Assembly: GCA_947494565.1 (NCBI GenBank) | Contig: CANLVG010000017.1 | Span: forward strand, 1-36,212 | DNA from: an uncultured Flavobacteriaceae bacterium | GTDB lineage: Bacteria; Bacteroidota; Bacteroidia; Flavobacteriales; Flavobacteriaceae | DNA length: 36,212 bases | Direction of reading: 5' to 3' | Part shown: one piece after another, positions 34,768 through 36,212 of the stretch | Position numbering within the stretch: position 1 is the stretch's first letter | Layout of the letters: each line of letters opens with the position of its first letter | Notes under the pieces: model-generated | What the model was told of the DNA's origin: nothing | The model's input: the letters and a program-made list of their open reading frames with translations, nothing else | The model's database searches: none | Position numbers and translations under genes: made by a program

Positions 34768-34895
34768 CTATTTGCCAAAGGTTGATGTGAAAATACCGCT
34801 ATTTTAAATGCAAAAAAAGCGAACCGAAGATGGTTTGGGCAAAAAAAGTACTAGAATTAGTGCGATTTGTGGTAGCCGGAAAGCGTTCCTTACTG

Positions 34896-34903
34896 TATTT
34901 TTG
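34896..34903 (+). promoter_or_regulatory. Candidate -7 element for the zinc dehydrogenase operon
   Basis: TATTTTTG fits TAnnTTTG exactly, 32 bases before the ATG at 34936. A TTTG at 34866-34869 lies 26 bases upstream, somewhat longer than usual for a -33 box. Two direct copies of GCAAAAAAAG (34810-34819 and 34839-34848) stand further upstream in the gap shared with the divergent AraC-type gene. Confidence 0.45.
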
Positions 34904-34935
34904 ATAGTACAATATTTTTTATTCCAAGCTCAATT

Positions 34936-35949
34936 ATGAAATACATTGTCTGTGAAAAACCGGGGGAGTTCCTTCTGAAGGAAAGAACAGCTCCGGTCAG
35001 AAAGAAAGGTGAGGCACTTCTAAAAGTGACCAAGGTAGGTATCTGCGGTACTGATTTGCATGCTTTTGCGGGCAACCAGGCCTTTTTTACCTATCCCAGA
35101 ATCTTGGGGCATGAATTGGCGACACGAATAGAAGAGATCGAAGACAATGCCTTGGGGTTGAAGGCCGGTGATAATGTAGTCGTTATGCCCTATCTCAACT
35201 GCGGCACTTGCGTCGCTTGTCGCAATGGAAAAACCAATTGCTGCACCAGTTTAGAGGTCTTGGGTATCCATACCGATGGGGGTATGCAGGAGTATATCAC
35301 GGTACCTATTTCCATATTGCTACCTGCGCAAAAATTGAACAATAATCAAATGGCCCTAGTTGAGCCGTTGGCTATTGGAGCACACGCGGTTAGACGCGCA
35401 AGGATAACGAAAGACGAAACCGTTGTAGTCGTTGGTTGCGGACCTATAGGTTTGGGTTTGATGAAGTTTGCGCAAATAGCGGGAGCCAAAGTCATCGCAG
35501 TGGATATGAATGAAGAGCGCCTTCAGTACGCGAAAAACGTCTTAGGTGTAGATGATACGGTTTTGGCAGGTGCCGATGCCGTGCAAGAGGTTGCTGATAA
35601 GACCGACGGTGATATGGCCGCAGTGGTTTTCGATGCAACAGGGCATAAGGGAGCCTTAGAGGCCGGCCCCGACTATATGTCCCATGGCGGACGCTATGTA
35701 TTGGTGGGCCTCTCAAAAGGGGAGCTGACCTTTACCCACCCGGCGATTCACGCCAAAGAAACCACTATATTATGCAGTAGAAATGCCGCTCTTGAAGATT
35801 TTGAATACGTGATATCCATATTGGAACAAGGAGGTTTCCCGGTAGATTCCTTCATCACGCATAATGTAGATTTTAGTGAGATGATTTCTAATTTTAATAG
35901 CTGGCTGGATCCTGCTACCGGGGTGATAAAGGCTACGGTTAATTTTTAA
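34936..35949 (+). CDS. Zinc-dependent medium-chain alcohol/polyol dehydrogenase
   Basis: The 337-residue MDR enzyme has catalytic zinc residues Cys37 (GICGTDLH), His59 and Glu60 (LGHE) and a structural zinc lobe with Cys89, Cys92, Cys95 and Cys103. The NAD-binding loop is VVVVGCGPIGLG. The sequence resembles L-threonine, sorbitol and sugar-acid (for example L-galactonate 5-) dehydrogenases. It should oxidise a secondary alcohol of a sugar, polyol or sugar acid in the cytoplasm. It lies 42 bp before a KDG-type kinase gene on the same strand, so the product probably enters the 2-keto-3-deoxy acid route. The precise substrate cannot be read. Confidence 0.92.
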   Translation: MKYIVCEKPGEFLLKERTAPVRKKGEALLKVTKVGICGTDLHAFAGNQAFFTYPRILGHELATRIEEIEDNALGLKAGDNVVVMPYLNCGTCVACRNGKTNCCTSLEVLGIHTDGGMQEYITVPISILLPAQKLNNNQMALVEPLAIGAHAVRRARITKDETVVVVGCGPIGLGLMKFAQIAGAKVIAVDMNEERLQYAKNVLGVDDTVLAGADAVQEVADKTDGDMAAVVFDATGHKGALEAGPDYMSHGGRYVLVGLSKGELTFTHPAIHAKETTILCSRNAALEDFEYVISILEQGGFPVDSFITHNVDFSEMISNFNSWLDPATGVIKATVNF

Positions 35950-35991
35950 TAAATCAAGCTTTATAAAGAATAAAACAACAAATAGTCAACC

Positions 35992-36212
35992 ATGAAAAAA
36001 GTAGTAACCTTCGGAGAGATCATGCTCCGTTTGTCCCCTCCGGGATTCCTGAGATTCTCCCAGGCGAGTTCGTTCGATGTGGTCTACGGCGGCGGGGAGT
36101 CCAATGTCGCGGTGTCCCTGGCCAACTATGGGGTACCGGTGGATTTCGTGACCCGTCTGCCCGATAACGATATCGGCGCATGTGCCCTGATGGAAATGCG
36201 CAAGCGCGGCGT
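35992..36212 (+). CDS. kdgK: PfkB-family sugar kinase, 2-keto-3-deoxygluconate kinase-like (partial, runs off the right edge)
   Basis: Only the first 73 or so residues are in the window: MKKVVTFGEIMLRLSPPG, then FDVVYGGGESNVAVSLANYG and VDFVTRLPDNDIG. The GGxxxNVA motif and the FGEIMLRLSPP opening are typical of PfkB kinases of the KDG kinase group, which phosphorylate 2-keto-3-deoxygluconate before aldol cleavage. The start at 35992 is clear. It shares the strand with the zinc dehydrogenase 42 bp upstream. Base composition is unusual: the coding part is clearly richer in G+C, especially at third positions, than neighbouring genes. Confidence 0.85.
   Translation, partial: MKKVVTFGEIMLRLSPPGFLRFSQASSFDVVYGGGESNVAVSLANYGVPVDFVTRLPDNDIGACALMEMRKRG

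Overview
The window looks like chromosomal DNA from a marine-type member of the Bacteroidota, class Flavobacteriia (Zobellia/Maribacter/Arenibacter-like; genus not provable from sequence alone). The reasons are a SusC/SusD pair, a PorP/SprF protein next to an OmpA/TPR/PD40 protein, many lipoproteins with short Bacteroidota-style lipoboxes, an FG-GAP/ASPIC lipoprotein, a GH29 fucosidase, TAnnTTTG-type -7 promoter elements instead of sigma70 boxes, and little Shine-Dalgarno signal. No tRNA, rRNA, CRISPR array, IS element or phage gene was seen.

Layout. (1) 1-595: AT-rich, no convincing gene. (2) 596-6085, minus strand: three-gene operon of IlvD/Edd sugar-acid dehydratase, GntP-type permease, and a lipoprotein dehydrogenase fused to HEAT repeats and cytochrome c. 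(3) 6305-8177, plus strand, divergent: Tat-exported TIM-barrel isomerase and an SDR. (4) 8353-14753, plus strand: a complete six-gene ebo cluster, eboABCDEF, tightly packed with overlaps or very short gaps. (5) 14786-18233, minus strand: a small hypothetical gene, then an OmpA-family protein and a PorP/SprF protein. (6) 18234-19213: long intergenic region with a strong minus-strand terminator preceded by stacked and mutually exclusive hairpins, a candidate small RNA. (7) 19214-21319: thioredoxin-fold DUF255/YyaL-type lipoprotein. (8) 21328-34767: polysaccharide-utilisation-like locus: SusC, SusD, FG-GAP/ASPIC lipoprotein and SMP-30 lactonase lipoprotein on minus; DUF1080 protein and GH29 fucosidase on plus; an AraC-family regulator on minus. 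Between SusC and the DUF1080 gene lie two decayed gene fragments. (9) 34936-36212: zinc alcohol dehydrogenase and the start of a PfkB-type 2-keto-3-deoxygluconate kinase, which runs off the right edge.

How the parts may work together. Regions 2, 3, 8 and 9 read as one theme: release of a fucose-type or related sugar outside the cytoplasm, oxidation to lactone/aldonate in the envelope (cytochrome-c dehydrogenase, lipoprotein lactonase), import of the acid by the GntP carrier, dehydration by the IlvD protein, and entry into 2-keto-3-deoxy sugar-acid metabolism (SDR, Zn-ADH, KDG kinase). This is inference from families and neighbourhood; the sugar is not known. The ebo cluster is a separate biosynthetic unit. 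It encodes a sugar-phosphate cyclase, a UbiA prenyltransferase, a TIM-barrel protein, a TatD-like hydrolase, a phosphodiesterase-like protein and EboA, and its product is unknown outside scytonemin-making cyanobacteria. It is the best candidate in the window for an undescribed system.
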